Shown here one piece after another: positions 33,931 to 45,048 of a DNA stretch of 64,000 bases. The notes under the pieces are model-generated. The model ran no database searches. It worked only from the letters and a program-made list of their open reading frames with translations, and was not told the origin of the DNA. A program made the position numbers and the translations under genes. Source of the stretch: Antilocapra americana. Taxonomy: Eukaryota; Chordata; Mammalia; Artiodactyla; Antilocapridae. The stretch's first letter is position 1. Every line of letters starts with the position of its first letter. The stretch is from the NCBI GenBank assembly GCA_007570785.1, contig ML661799.1, positions 1,463,598 through 1,527,597 on the forward strand. The letters run 5' to 3'.

Positions 33931-34763
33931 TCAGCCCAGCTGGTTCTTGAATGTAAGAGAAGGCACATACTGGAAAGATAGATAAGAGAGCCGTGCTCTG
34001 TAAGCTCACAGAGCAATGTCTCTTTTCTAATTGGTGTGGAGTCCCTGACTGTGGCTCCACCAGACTTCTCATGGGCCAGGATATGTGGACTTCCTCCCAC
34101 CCGGGTTCGCCCCCCACCCCAATCTCCTTTTTCCTCCCCAAGTTTTCCGGCAGCTCTCTTGACCAGCCTCCAGAGGCTGGTGAGATATCTTAGATCTTTC
34201 TGAGGATAAGACAAACAAGGACACTCTTATCCAGACAACTTGGTCTCTTCAGAACTTACTCAGCTGTGGATATTACCTCTGTAATCCAACCAGAATCTTC
34301 CACATCTAGTGGGGGAAAAGCACAGAAAACCATTGCTAAAGTGAAGGTTTCATGTTGCTCAGAAAGATTGTTGCTATTACATAACACATACACACACACG
34401 CTTCCCTCCTGCCCTGGGTCTCCTCCCAGGATGGCACGTGGCTTCCCTGTGACCTGCCTGCAGAGGCTGGATCATTGGCCATGCTGCCATCCAGTCTCGT
34501 TCTCACCCATCTGACTCTGAGCAGAGGGAAAAAATGACCTCTTTGGTTAAATGACTGATGCTCAACAACATCCCCTAAAGCCTGGGCTAACTCCTCTGAG
34601 AAACAAGGACTCCTGGATAAGACTCCTGCGTGCAAATATCTGCCTGTGTCCTCCAACTCACTTTGCACCTCAGTTTGGCAGTAATCTCTTCCTATCCTCT
34701 GCTTTGCTTCTACCTTATGAAAAAGAAAAACAAAGGACAGCCACTGTTTAAGTCTGATTAGAA
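33931..34763. other. non-repeat sequence
   Basis: No repeat or exon recognised. A short ac-rich run is at 34384-34400. Confidence 0.5.
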
Positions 34764-35100
34764 TTAGAATGTAAGCTCCTTGTTTTAGTCACTCATTCAT
34801 GTCCAGCTCTTTGCGAACTCATGGACTGTAGCCTTCCAGTCTCCTCTGTCCATGGAATTTCCCAGGCAAGAATACTGGAGTGGGTTCTCTTCTCTAGGGG
34901 ATCTTCCTGACCCAGGGATCAAACCTAGGTCTCCCATATTGCAGGCAGATTCGTTACCATCTGAGCCACCAGGGGAGCCCCTTAAGGGCAGATTTTTGTG
35001 TGTTCTACTCATGGCTATATCCCCAGGGCCTACTAGAGGGCCTGGCACAAAGCATATACTCGATCGGAAGGAAGGAAGGAAGGAATGAAGGAGTGATGGA
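34764..35100 (+). repeat. L2 LINE 3' end, split by a Bov-tA
   Basis: 'tagaatgtaagctcctt' before the SINE joins 'aagggcagatttttgtgtg', 'ggctatatccccagggccta' and 'ggcctggcacaaagcatata' after it. This is the L2 3' end, finishing in ggaa-type units at 35065-35090. Confidence 0.8.
34783..34981 (-). mobile_element. Bov-tA SINE inside L2
   Basis: Reverse-complement Bov-tA ('ggcaagaatactggagtggg', 'gacccagggatcaaacctag', 'gagccaccaggggagcccc') interrupts the L2 3' end. It is younger than the L2. Confidence 0.94.
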
Positions 35101-36075
35101 GCCAGTATCTCTCTCTCATTCTCTCCTCCAAAAAGCCTTCCCTGCACTAGCTCTGGCCCATGGTCACAGTGAGATCCAAGTCATGAAGACAGGACACTTA
35201 AAGGACAGAGGGCCTGCCGCCTAAGTAGAACAAGGAAGGTGAGCAGAGAGCCTCCCCCAAGAGCTCGCCAGGTTTCTGTGATTAATGACTCCACCAAAGT
35301 GGCTCCCTGTTAAGTCCCAGGACCATTTGCTCAGGGTGAAGGACAATCTGGTGATTTAGAAATGAAATAAAATGACCAGAACCTTCCAGAGAGTCCAGCA
35401 GGAGCTGAAGTAAGAGAATCTAAGCCTTCCTCATAAATCATCCACCACCTCAGAGCATGTGGCCTCTGAACTAGAATCTGCTGTGGTCCCACATCGCTGG
35501 CATCCTTGGCAGCTTCCCCAAGCAGCTGCGCAGGACAGGGTTCCCTCCAGTGAGCTGGCAGACCATACCCCATCAGCCTGCAGAAGACTTGGGAGGACAC
35601 AGACCTAGTGGTGTGGACATAGACACAGACCCACAGCTGTCCCTTGCTTCCTTCTCCCAGACCCTACACAGGCCCAGCCACACTGGCAAAGCTCCCCATG
35701 AAGCCATCCGAGGCCTTGGGTCCACAATGCAGGGGAGGTTCACGGCATCACTGGGGAACAGGGGTCTTTACCCTCCTCACAGGGCCCTGCCACCTCCCCA
35801 CCTCTCTTTGCTGTGTGCCTAGGCTATTGTCTCAATAGAACCTCTCCTTTCCTTTCTTTCGTTCAAAAATTTAAAGATGATAAAATAGTTTAATTGTGTC
35901 AGATTCCTGGGGTTGTATCTTGCAATAACAACCATACAAAAAAAAGAAAAATGCTAGTCCAAGGAAGACAGAGTTTTCCTTAGATCATTTGGGGTTGGGC
36001 CGGGAATTAGGGTGGGAGTAGGAGGAGATGCGGAGGAGGTAGGAGGAGCAGCAGCGGACACTGTGCAGAGGGGCA
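35101..36075. other. non-repeat sequence
   Basis: No repeat or exon recognised. A gga-rich patch precedes the duplicated segment, near 36015-36055. Confidence 0.5.
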
Positions 36076-36153
36076 GAGAAAGTTTTGCAGGACATTATGG
36101 GCTGAGGACAAGACGGCAAAAGGATATTCGCTAGGTGATGGGTTAGTTTCCCA
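36076..36153 (+). repeat. 78-bp direct duplication, copy A
   Basis: It aligns without gaps to 37073-37150 at a constant offset of 997 bases, with 10 mismatches in 78. Most differences are transitions, and this copy keeps two CpGs (in 'gacggc' and 'attcgct') that are decayed in copy B. Confidence 0.9.
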
Positions 36154-36393
36154 CCATGGACACTCTCCCAGGAGTGGTCAGGGGCCCAGAAATGGCTTCA
36201 GGCATGTGCCCCTTCATGTCCTCCATCTCCCTGTCTTCACAACTCCTCCCTCTGCACCCACCCTTACCCTGCCACTGGATGTCCCTTAGTGTGGGCTTTT
36301 CTACTTTGTAAGTATGGATGATACTAGAAAGCACTTCAACTGGGACCAGCCAACAACAAAATTATCCATTAAACCATAAGTAGAGGTATGTTA

Positions 36394-36606
36394 GGGGCTT
36401 CCCAGGTGGCTCAGTGATACAGAATCCACCTGCCAATGCAGGAGACTCAAGAGATGTGCGTTCAGTCCCTGAGTAAGGGAGATCCCCTGAAGGAGGAAAT
36501 GGCAACCCACTTCAGTATTCTTGCAGAGAAAATTTCATGGACAGAGGAGCCTAGCAGTCTACAGTCCAGAGGGTCACAAAGAGTTGGTCACTGACTGAAC
36601 ACACAT
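36394..36606 (+). mobile_element. Bov-tA SINE
   Basis: 'ggggcttcccaggtggctca' start, degenerate B-box 'cgttcagtccctgagtaag', 'gagatcccctgaaggagg' body and 'cacaaagagttggtcactg' end. It lies between the two copies of the 78-bp duplication. Confidence 0.94.
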
Positions 36607-36799
36607 GCAATCAAGCAAGAGGTGTGTTACCAGGCAGCGACTAAGCATAGAGGACAGAGCCGCACCAGAAGGGAAGGCGCCACACAGGTTAGGGACGTGA
36701 ACGCTCACAGGCTCTGCTGCCCCTCTCCAGCATTGCAGCATTACCTGGAGTGCCACCTTCGGAGGAAGCGTAGTCCCCTTCCATCCCTTCTCTACAGGC

Positions 36800-37072
36800 A
36801 GCTGCTAGTGCCTACCATGTGCTGGGCACATCAGGCACGTTGGAAAAACAGAGTGAGGAGATCCATCCCTGCCCTCAGGGAGCCCATAGTCAAGGAGGGC
36901 GGGACACACCAGTACAACCCGCTAAACCTAAGAGGGAACAAACTCCTTGCTGAGAACACCAAAGAGAGAAGTCATTCCTTTCTAATGAAAATTTAGGGAA
37001 CTTCACAGAAGAGAGGACATTTGAGCCTTCATCACAGAGGAGGGGACCAACAACATTTGACATTTGAGGGAG
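36800..37072 (-). repeat. L2 LINE 3' region
   Basis: 'tgcctaccatgtgctgggca', 'cctgccctcagggagccca' and 'gaggacatttgagccttc' follow L2 in reverse complement. Confidence 0.7.
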
Positions 37073-37150
37073 GAGAAAGTTTTGCAGGTCATTATGGGCC
37101 AAGGACAAGATGACAAAGGGATATTCATTAGGTGATGTGTTAATTTCCCA
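37073..37150 (+). repeat. 78-bp direct duplication, copy B
   Basis: Partner of 36076-36153. It bridges the L2-like sequence and the start of the LTR-like repeat that follows, which argues for a copied junction rather than two independent insertions. Confidence 0.9.
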
Positions 37151-37590
37151 TGGCTGTGGAAACAAATTACCACCAACTCAGGGGCTTAAAACAAGAGAAA
37201 TTTGTCGACTCCCAATCTAGGAGGCCTCAGGTCCAGAACCAAGGTGTCAGTAGTACTGGTTCCCTCTGGAGGCTCTGATGGAGACCAGTCCTGGGCCTCT
37301 CTCTAAGCTCCTGGTGGTCTCTGGCCATCCTTGATCTCCCTTGGCTTATAGAGGCATCACTCCAATCTCCACCCCCCTCTTCATACTGCCCGTCTCTCTG
37401 TGTGTCTCTTCTCAGCAGAACACAAGTCTCTGAGTGCAGGGCCCACCCTAACTCCAAGATCAATTCATCTGAAATAATGATCAGATTCTCAACTAATTAC
37501 ATCTGCAGAGATTCTATTCCCAAATGAGGTCACATTCCAAGGTCCTGGGTGAATATGAATTCAGGGGAGATGCATGTTAACTTACTACAA
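37130..37590 (-). repeat. ancient MaLR-type LTR (MLT1-like)
   Basis: On the minus strand the text reads in the order of an old MaLR-type LTR: an 'aatgtgacctcatttgggaa' block, a 'ggtgggccctgcactc' block, a 'gcctccagagggaacc' block and an end near 'cttgttttaagcccctgag'. It is a solo, diverged non-coding copy; I see no internal genes. The exact family name is tentative. Confidence 0.65.
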
Positions 37591-38639
37591 GTGATAAATA
37601 GATGTAAGAGGAAAGGGTTTGGTTTCTGATACATGACTCTTATCCAATTATGCAAATCCTTGCTCCACCCACTTAAGCAGGATGGATATTCTTGTGGATC
37701 CCAGCTGGACACAGGCCCACAAGCGGAAGTGATTCAGACCCCACATCCCATTGCCCACCTCTCAGGAGGGGACTCATGGACACCATAAGTGGTGAAGGGA
37801 AGGCCAGGGTCAAAGCTCCAGGCAAGCCAGTGAATGTAAATTCCTCCTGAAGACCTCAGGTTTCTCTTCATCCAAAGCTCCAACTTCAAGTTCAACAATC
37901 CTCCAAGTTTGCTGAGAAAACAAGCAGTGCTCTCTCAAGTCCCTCCCCTCCACTCCTCTCTCCTCACAACTGGGTACAGGGTGTTCTGAACAGAGAGGAG
38001 GCTTAGTGGGGTATGAAATGAAACAAATCCACAGGCAAGCAGCAGAGGAAGCTGCTGTATTTTTAATATGCAGGCAGCATTTCAGGGATGGTGGAGAAAG
38101 TTTTGCCTCTTCATATTGAAAAACCAGTGCTCTGGAAAGGGAGCCAAAGGGAGGGGGAAGATACACACAACTCTCTCCCTTCAGCACAGCCGCTTCTTAA
38201 AGAAGCAATTGATTAAAGGGAAAATGTGGGGAACCAACTGTTCACACTTGCCAAATATTTCTAAAGACTTCAAACATCACTCAAGGTAGATGTTTTGTTT
38301 TTTTTCCCCCAGTACGTGTCTACGAAATCTGTCACCTTGACACCTAGTGCTCAAACGGGGCAGTGTCTTGAAAAATGACTTTGTTGTCTGGATCACTCAT
38401 AGCGTTGGCCTGACACTGCTTCTATTTTCTGCGTCAGTGTGAAACCTGCTGCAAAACAGCTGCACTGGGGCTCAGCATAACAGCTGCCAGGAGCCCGGGG
38501 GAGAGTGGCCTTCACCCTGCAACTAGGCAGCCAGCCTCAGGATAGCTCCCCTCTATCCCCTGCCCCATTCCACCCTGTGACTAGGGGCAGGACAAGGGCT
38601 CATTGCATTAGTTAGACAGTGTGATCTGGAACTGCCTAC
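37591..38639. other. non-repeat sequence
   Basis: No repeat family or exon recognised in this kilobase. Confidence 0.5.
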
Positions 38640-38755
38640 TGCATAGATGCCAAAGCTCAGAATGACAGATCTGGAAGCAGTCTTAGTGACCATCTATTCC
38701 AAGCTGTTCTTTCTACAGTTGAAGAAACTTGGAAACAAAGAGTGACTCACCTGGA
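38640..38755 (-). repeat. MIR/CORE-SINE fragment
   Basis: 'agatctggaagcagtcttag', 'tgaccatctattccaagctg' and 'cagttgaagaaacttggaaa' fit the old CORE-SINE text 'agagatcatctagtccaacc' with heavy divergence. Confidence 0.5.
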
Positions 38756-38897
38756 GGCTAATGGGCATCTACCATTTGCTTCGGTATTCAGCAATTCAAT
38801 TCCTTCTTTTGTTCAGGGAATCCCCAGCCTTAGGGGTCTTAGGGATCAGAGCCCATCTCCCACTATAGTAATCAAAACTGCCAGATAATTACTTCCT

Positions 38898-39020
38898 ATG
38901 GTTTTGGTGTGGTTTTTTTTTTTTTTGGTTGGTTTGGTTTTTTGGTGTGTTTTGTTGTTGCTGTTTTGTGTCTAGAGGTTTTCTTGGTTTTGGGTTGGAT
39001 TTGGGTGGGGTTATTTTTAC
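38898..39020. repeat. GT-rich low-complexity tract
   Basis: About 120 bases made almost only of G and T on this strand, including a 14-base T-run. The asymmetry looks like a decayed simple repeat or an old tail. Confidence 0.8.
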
Positions 39021-39294
39021 AGCCAGGACATAGGCACTTGGCCTAATCTCTTGCCAAGCAGATGTTTCTGGCCCACCTGATGCTATCATGATCAGGGGAT
39101 AGTGACTCAATGAAAACGGGAGAGAGGAAGATTTTTCCTCTGAGGTCATGCTTATGGATGTTGTTCTTGGCTGTAAAACCCCTGATGCAATCAGCTAGTC
39201 AATAGCTTTTCAGTCAATCTTCTCTCTCTCTCTCTGACTCAGCCACAGCCTCTTTCTGTAGCTTGCAAATAAAGACCTTGGCTGATGTCAAAAA
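39020..39294 (+). repeat. candidate ERVL-like LTR fragment
   Basis: A segment with a pyrimidine stretch, aataaa at 39266-39271 and an end in 'ggctgatgtca'. It is followed a few bases later by 'gtaccaagagttgag', which resembles the ERVL/MaLR primer-binding site. No tg-start partner or second LTR was found, so this is tentative. No viral gene is readable downstream. Confidence 0.3.
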
Positions 39295-40256
39295 TAGTAC
39301 CAAGAGTTGAGCAGAAACAGACCATCCAGAAATTGTCAGGAATTCGGGGCCTTTTATTTGGCAGTCAAGTGTAAATGCAGTGAAAATTCAGCAAATAGTA
39401 AGAGACATGACTCTGTCAAAAACATGGCAAACAGTAGCAAAACCATTAAGTTTTTACCCTTGGTCACTCAGAATGAGACACTTATGGAAGTCAAGGGTCA
39501 GCAGTTGCCACCATAGAACAATACATAGGGCATAAGAAATTCCAGGTCTGTAGAATACAACACTTGCTTCTAGTATGGCAGGTGGATTTTTTACAAGAAA
39601 AACACAAATTCTTAATTTCTCAACTCAAGGCATAAAATGAAAATCAGACCCCACATCCCATTGAAAATCAAGGATTCTCTAAGACTGTACTAGAAGAACC
39701 TCTGTTTTTCTTATAGCCACAGTGCTGAGATAGACAGAAATCAAACAGGAAGTCTGATCCTGCAGGTTGCTGAATTATAAGATTAGTTGAATTTGCAGCC
39801 TTACACTATTGCTTAGGTGAAAATTAGAGCATTGATCATGAAAGACCTGGAATCAGAACAGAGATTTAAGAGAGAATTTAGATAACTCAGAAAAGCATTG
39901 AATTTCTCAACATCATTGATTTTTATTTCTCTTGTCCGCCGAGTCAGCCCCTCCTTCTCTTCTCATGTATCTATTTCCACATTACTTACAAACCCCAATG
40001 ATCTAACACTGAGGTTGTTACTTTGCAAGGGGAAACCAACTCCCTTCATGTCAGACCCTGCTATCTCTCATTATCTCCATAACTACAGCTAGAGTTAGAA
40101 CTCAGCATGTCCCTGCAAGAGTTGGGATGGGATTGCGGACATGAAGTCCATACCAGAAGTGCATATGAAATATCTGAAGGGAAAAGCTCATAGATGAAAG
40201 TGCACGACCTTGGTAAATAACATTAATGGAGACCTGGAGGGAATATACAAGGGAGT
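39295..40256. other. unassigned sequence, possibly old LTR-element interior
   Basis: No open frame of note. If the LTR call at 39020-39294 is right, this would be its decayed interior, but I cannot identify any retroviral domain here. Confidence 0.3.
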
Positions 40257-40268
40257 AGATTCTGAAGA
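40257..40268. repeat. target-site duplication of BovB, left copy
   Basis: agattctgaaga occurs here and exactly at 41083-41094. Confidence 0.85.
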
Positions 40269-41082
40269 ATATGAAGAAGAATTAAAGAGCCTCTTGATGA
40301 AAGTGAAAGAGGAGAGTGAAAAAGTTGGCTTAAAGCTCAGCATTCAGAAAATGAAGATCATGGTATCTGGTCCCATCACTTCATGGCAAATAGATGGGGA
40401 AATAGTGGAAACAGTGTCAGGCTTTATTTTGGGGAACTCCAAAATCACTGCAGTGTGACTGCAGCCATGAAATTAAAAGATGCTTACTCCTTGGAAGGAA
40501 AGTTATGACCAACCTAGACAGCATATTAAAAAGCAGAGACATCATTGTATGGCAAAAAACAATAAAAAAAAAAAAAGAAAGAAAGAAACATAAAAAAAAA
40601 TAAAAAGCAGAGACATTACTTTGCCAACAAAGGTCCGTCTAGTCAAGGCTATGGTTTTTCCAGTGGTCATGTATGGATGTGAGAAAGAATGCTCAGCGCT
40701 GAAGAACTGATGCTTTTGAACTGTGTTGTTGGAGAAGACTCTTGAGAGTCACTTGAACTGCAAGGAGATCCAACCAGTCCATCCTAAAGATCAGTCCTGG
40801 GTGTTCATTGGAAGGACTGATGTTGAAACTGAAACTCCAATACTTTGGCCACCTGATGTGAGGAGCTGACTCATTTGAAAAGACCCTGATGTTGGGAAAG
40901 ATTGAAGGCAGGAGGAGAAGGGGACGACAGAGGATCAGATGGTTGGATGGCATCACTGACTCAATGGACATGAGTTTGGGTAAACTCCGGGAGTTGGTGA
41001 CGTACAGGGAGGCCTGGCGTGCTGTGGCTCATGGGGTCACAAAGAGTTGGACACGACTGAGTGACTGAACTGAACTGAACTG
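40269..41082 (+). mobile_element. BovB 3' fragment with a nested micro L1 insertion
   Basis: A 5'-truncated BovB starts near 'gaagaagaattaaagagcc', which lies after the YADD zone. It continues through 'gttggcttaaagctcagc', 'tggtcatgtatggatgtgag' and the 'actgaactgaactga' tail. A perfect 12-bp target-site duplication flanks it. A 58-base L1-tail insertion with its own 16-bp duplication interrupts it at 40543-40600. Confidence 0.95.
40543..40600 (+). mobile_element. micro L1 insertion (about 20 L1 bases plus A-tail)
   Basis: The insert reads 'cattgtatggcaaaaaacaa' and then only A-rich tail. It matches the very end of the L1 3' UTR found at 9136-9158. The 16-mer taaaaagcagagacat is at 40527-40542 and exactly again at 40601-40616. 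This is a target-primed insertion that copied almost nothing but the tail. Confidence 0.92.
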
Positions 41083-41094
41083 AGATTCTGAAGA
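41083..41094. repeat. target-site duplication of BovB, right copy
   Basis: Exact copy of 40257-40268. Confidence 0.85.
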
Positions 41095-41401
41095 TGCTAC
41101 TTCAACAAGGGAAAAGCATAATTTTAGATCAAGCTGAGTTTATTGATGTGGTGGCATCTGCCAGTGATTCTACATTTTATGTACTAGCTTGAGCATCTAG
41201 AAGTCATTTAAATTGTTTGCTGAGTGGGTTGACAGAAAACTGGATTCATTAGTGCACTATACAAAATGTAGGCAAGATGTCAGAAATTACAAGGTATAAT
41301 TTAGAGAAAGTAAATTCAAAGACAAAGACAGAAATTTTGGAGTACGTTTATCATGACTGCTTAACCACCTCATGACTATAATATGTCTCTTGTACATACA
41401 T
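41095..41401. other. non-repeat sequence
   Basis: Nothing recognised. It may continue the unassigned stretch before the BovB insertion. Confidence 0.4.
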
Positions 41402-41615
41402 GTTAAATCGCTTCAGTCATGTCCAACTCTTTGCAACCCTATGAACTGTAGACCACCAGGCTCCTCGGTCTAAGGGGTTCTCCAGGCAAGAGTACTAGAG
41501 TGGGCTGCCGTTTCCTTCTCCATGGGATCTTCCTGACCCAAGGATCAAACCCACATCTCCTGAGGCTCCTGCGTTGCAGGCAAATTCTTTTACTGCTGAG
41601 CCACCATGAAAGTCC
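41402..41615 (-). mobile_element. Bov-tA SINE
   Basis: Reverse-complement Bov-tA: 'gtccaactctttgcaaccct', 'ggcaagagtactagagtggg', 'gacccaaggatcaaacccac' and 'gctgagccaccatgaaagtc'. Confidence 0.93.
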
Positions 41616-42149
41616 ATATGTCTCCAGAAAGGACCCAACACACAGGTCATTTGTAAAGGCGATGGTAACTAAATTAGTGAGGGAAGCACCAACATCTTTA
41701 TAGAAAGCTAGAGAGGCTATGAGGTGTCAGCCAAGGATGCCCGTAGAGAAAAACTGTAGTTGGAAATGAGCTGTAGTTGAGGACATCTCAATAGGATTGG
41801 AGGTGTCACAAGATGACACAAGTCTGGAAACAGCTTTAATTGCCAGATGCATAGCGAGCTTGGCTAGCCTGACAATTAGGCCGGTCTGACCCACTGGAAT
41901 CTTTATGGCAGTTCATGGTGTTCCAAAAGAAAAAGAAATGGATGCAATACGGTCCTTATTTTGATTTGACAGGCCTAGTGAATAGAGGCCCGAGTTATGC
42001 CATCATGACTGAGTTGCAGTCTAGAACAGTCTGTATTTCCCATCCAATAACCATTAATTTACCCCCTTTCCTCCTTTCTAACTGAAGTTCAGTGAGACTT
42101 CTGGAAGATAATTGCTTCCTCCAAAGCCAGACTCTAAGGAAGGAGAGTC
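41616..42149. other. unassigned sequence
   Basis: No repeat firmly recognised and no exon. It could be old LTR-element interior, but no domain is readable. Confidence 0.35.
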
Positions 42150-42440
42150 CTTCTCCTGCTGGACGCTATCTGACTGTGTGCACCAGCGTGGCAGCCAACC
42201 TGCAATCATGGAGGGAAGTAGAGCAACACACTGAGAAGGCAGAACCAAGGCATGAAAAGACAGGTCCTTAGGGATATTTTTGAGCTGTTGAATTAACCAA
42301 CCCTAGAATTTCCCTGCATTGAGACGTTTCATTTCAAGAGATACATTTTTTCTTTACATTTTCTTAATGATTCCTCCAGTTCAGATTTCCTGTTATCAAA
42401 GCCTGAAACCTCCTAACGATGCAGTGTTCCTCACTCAATC
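42150..42440 (+). repeat. ancient LTR-like repeat (MaLR-type?)
   Basis: 'ttttgagctgttgaattaac', 'caaccctagaatttccctgc', 'tcagatttcctgttatcaaa' and 'gcctgaaacctcctaacgat' match the 3' part of a common old mammalian LTR or repeat, related in style to 27600-27902. Confidence 0.55.
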
Positions 42441-43001
42441 CCCATACTTCAATCAGTTCACAGATTCGGTTTCCTGGATATGATTGAGAAGTTGAGCACC
42501 TTTGAGTAAGAAACCTGCAATTTCACAGCAACTATACCCTGAATCTTTTCCTAGAAGTCCCCAAATTGCCCTGCAACAATTTACCAGAGTGTCTGTGTAC
42601 TGGGGAAAAGGAAATACCCAGGATCCTTCTTAAAATTATTAGAGATTGGCTTGGCTTTAAGACAACAGCAAAATCTGAAGATCCAGAACATTGTTATGGT
42701 GTCAGAGTGAGTTCTAAAGGCAGACAGGCACAACATGGAGCTTTATCTAAGTCAAACTTAGGATAGGACCAGTGGGACCTCAAGCCCTGTTACTGGGCAT
42801 ATGACTGGAATAGACATATTTAGTAACTGGCAGCAGCCTCACGCAGGCTCTCTGCATGAGCAAGGAAATAAAGGTCTCTAGGCAGAAAGAGCCAAGTAGA
42901 AAACACCCAGAGTTCCCTCATGTTACCAAAATGGCAAATAAAATGCAAAACTTCCTCCATGGAAGAGTCACAGAGATTCACTATCTACCTCTGCATAACA
43001 A
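42441..43001. other. non-repeat sequence
   Basis: Nothing firmly recognised. Confidence 0.45.
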
Positions 43002-43182
43002 GGGTCTTCCTGGTGGCTCAGACGTAAAGAATCTGCCTGCATGAAGGGAGACTGGGTTCAATTCCTGGGTCGGGAAGATCCCCTGGAGAAGGAAATGGCA
43101 ACCCACTCAAGTATTCTTGCCTGGAGAATCCCATGGACAGAGGAGCCTGGTGGGCTACACTCCATAGGGTTGCAGAGAGTTC
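43002..43182 (+). mobile_element. Bov-tA SINE (cluster member 1)
   Basis: 'gggtcttcctggtggctcag' head, 'gggttcaattcctgggtcgg', 'gaagatcccctggagaagg' body; the 3' end is slightly short. It lies 31 bases from an inverted Bov-tA. Confidence 0.94.
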
Positions 43183-43213
43183 CTTGGGCCTGGGCTCTTG
43201 TCAATCCTCTGCA

Positions 43214-43423
43214 TACATGCTTAGTCACTCAGTTTGTGTCCTACTCTCTGCAACCCATGAACTATAGTCCACCAGGCTCCTCTGTCCATGGGATTCTTCA
43301 GGCAAGAATACTGGATTGGGTTGCCATGCCCTCCTCCAAGAGGTCCTCCCAAACCAGGGATCGAACCTGGGTCTCCTGCATTGGCAGTTTGGTTCTTTTC
43401 CACTAGCACCACCCCGGAAACCA
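43214..43423 (-). mobile_element. Bov-tA SINE (cluster member 2)
   Basis: Reverse-complement Bov-tA: 'gcaacccatgaactatagtc', 'ggcaagaatactggattggg', 'accagggatcgaacctgggt'. It forms an inverted pair with the copies on both sides. Confidence 0.94.
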
Positions 43424-43548
43424 CATCACTCCTCTAATTACCTGCATTTGCTTTACATCCCAAGTGAGAAAAGGAAGAGGAGTGGGATCCTAACACCCTG
43501 CAAAGCCTACCCAGTCACTTACATTAGGGGGATTTGCTGCACCTTAAT

Positions 43549-43769
43549 AGGGCTTCCCAGATGGCGCTGGTGGTAAAGAACCCAGCTATCAATGCAGGAG
43601 ACGTGAGACGCCGGTTTGATCCCTTGGTCGGAAAGATCCCCTGGAGGAGGGCATGGCAAGCCAGTCCAGTATTTTCACCTGGAGAATCCCCATGGACAGA
43701 GGAGCCTGGGAGGCTACAGTACATAGGATTGCACAGAGTTGGATATGTCTGAAGTGACTTAGCATTCAT
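43549..43769 (+). mobile_element. Bov-tA SINE (cluster member 3)
   Basis: 'agggcttcccagatggcgct' head, 'ccggtttgatcccttggtcg', 'aagatcccctggaggaggg' body and 'gaagtgacttagcattcatg' end. Confidence 0.94.
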
Positions 43770-43989
43770 GCCCCACCTATTTAGGGGAGCGTCCCATCTT
43801 ATGGGCACCGAGAAAGAAAGACCTTGGCAAGTTGAATTGAAATTATCATGTTTCCTTCTTCAAGTAATTCATAGTCTCCTGATAGTCTATTTTTTCTACG
43901 TAGATTGGACAATGGGAAGGAAAACATTACCTACATTATATTTAGCAAATATAAACTTTAAGCCTTCTCCACCATCTATGCTTCCTTCT

Positions 43990-44178
43990 CTGAACTCAGG
44001 CTTTCAGGACAGATGAATTTACGTGTAATCCAACTCTGCACTTATGTTTCTTGGTGACCTTAGGCAAGTCACTTAGTCTCTGTGAGCTTCAGCATACTTA
44101 TCTACACAATGGGGTTGACACTCTCTACCTTACAGGGGAGTTGTGAGGATTCAATTAGGTAATGTACGCGTTAGCACT
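43990..44178 (+). repeat. MIR SINE
   Basis: 'ttggtgaccttaggcaagtc', 'acttagtctctgtgagcttc', 'acaatggggttgacactc' and 'gttgtgaggattcaattagg' follow MIR in sense orientation. Confidence 0.88.
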
Positions 44179-45048
44179 TCCCCTCCCTGCTACCAAGGGA
44201 AAGCCTCTGGACCTTCCATCTTGCCTATCACAAATGTACATTCCAATCCTCTCGATCCATACACATCCCTTCCCTTGTTTAGAATATTCCCACAAGACCT
44301 GCCCTTTAGAATGCTGCTCCGTAACAGATTCCTTGTACTCCATGACTCCTGTGCCCAGTACCTCCATCACCCTCATGCTATCAGGTTATACTCACTCCTC
44401 TAATATTCAGCATCCTTTCTTCATTCCCTCTATATGGGTTCTGTGTTGAATCTTCCCCCTTGGAAACCACCATATGGCTGCTCCACAATGCAGAAGAGGA
44501 GGGAGAGGATGAGCTTCTTGAGTCTCCATGGAGGCAGCACCCTGAACACGAGAGAGCACCCAGACTCTGAGATACGGCTGCAGCCTGTATCCTCATGCCT
44601 TTCCAAGTTCAGTTTTGTCAAGGCCTCACAAAAACTCCAGCCTGTGAAAGGAGATATTTTGCCTGCTTCTGCTCAACAAGGCCTTATTCCATGCCTCCAG
44701 CTGCTTTCTTTGATCTGAGCTGACCCTCTCCTCAGTCTATGGGTAATCTTAGCCTCCATTAAATTCCACTCCTGATCCCTCTGGAGCCATGTTAATTAGG
44801 CACAAAATTGTCACCATGTTCTCAGTTCACCCTCCTTCACAGGCTGTATGACCTGAGAGCCTCTCTCATGTGCCAATAAGCTTTGTTCTGCCCTACCTAG
44901 ATGTTTTTAACTGTGTGTTGGCCAGGGCCCAGACACAGTCACCTCTGACCCTCCTTGTCCACAGCAGAGATGGTTTCTCATTACCTTTCAATCATCACTT
45001 TAGCAAGGAGACAAGAAAATGATGCTCATACACAACAATGTGCAAAGG
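44179..45048. other. non-repeat sequence
   Basis: Three overlapping open frames at 44143-44449 and one at 44434-44718 carry no known motif. No exon supported. Confidence 0.45.

Noticed and set aside
33595..34214. Ser/Leu-rich and Arg/Glu-rich frames on both strands
   Set aside because: The repeats are translations of the (CT)23 microsatellite.
39307..39516. Frame after the candidate LTR that might be a gag remnant
   Set aside because: 69 codons without any retroviral motif; nothing links it to a viral gene.
43002..43769. Regularly spaced similar segments resembling an array
   Set aside because: They are SINE copies in alternating orientation. There is no short repeat-spacer pattern, so no CRISPR array.
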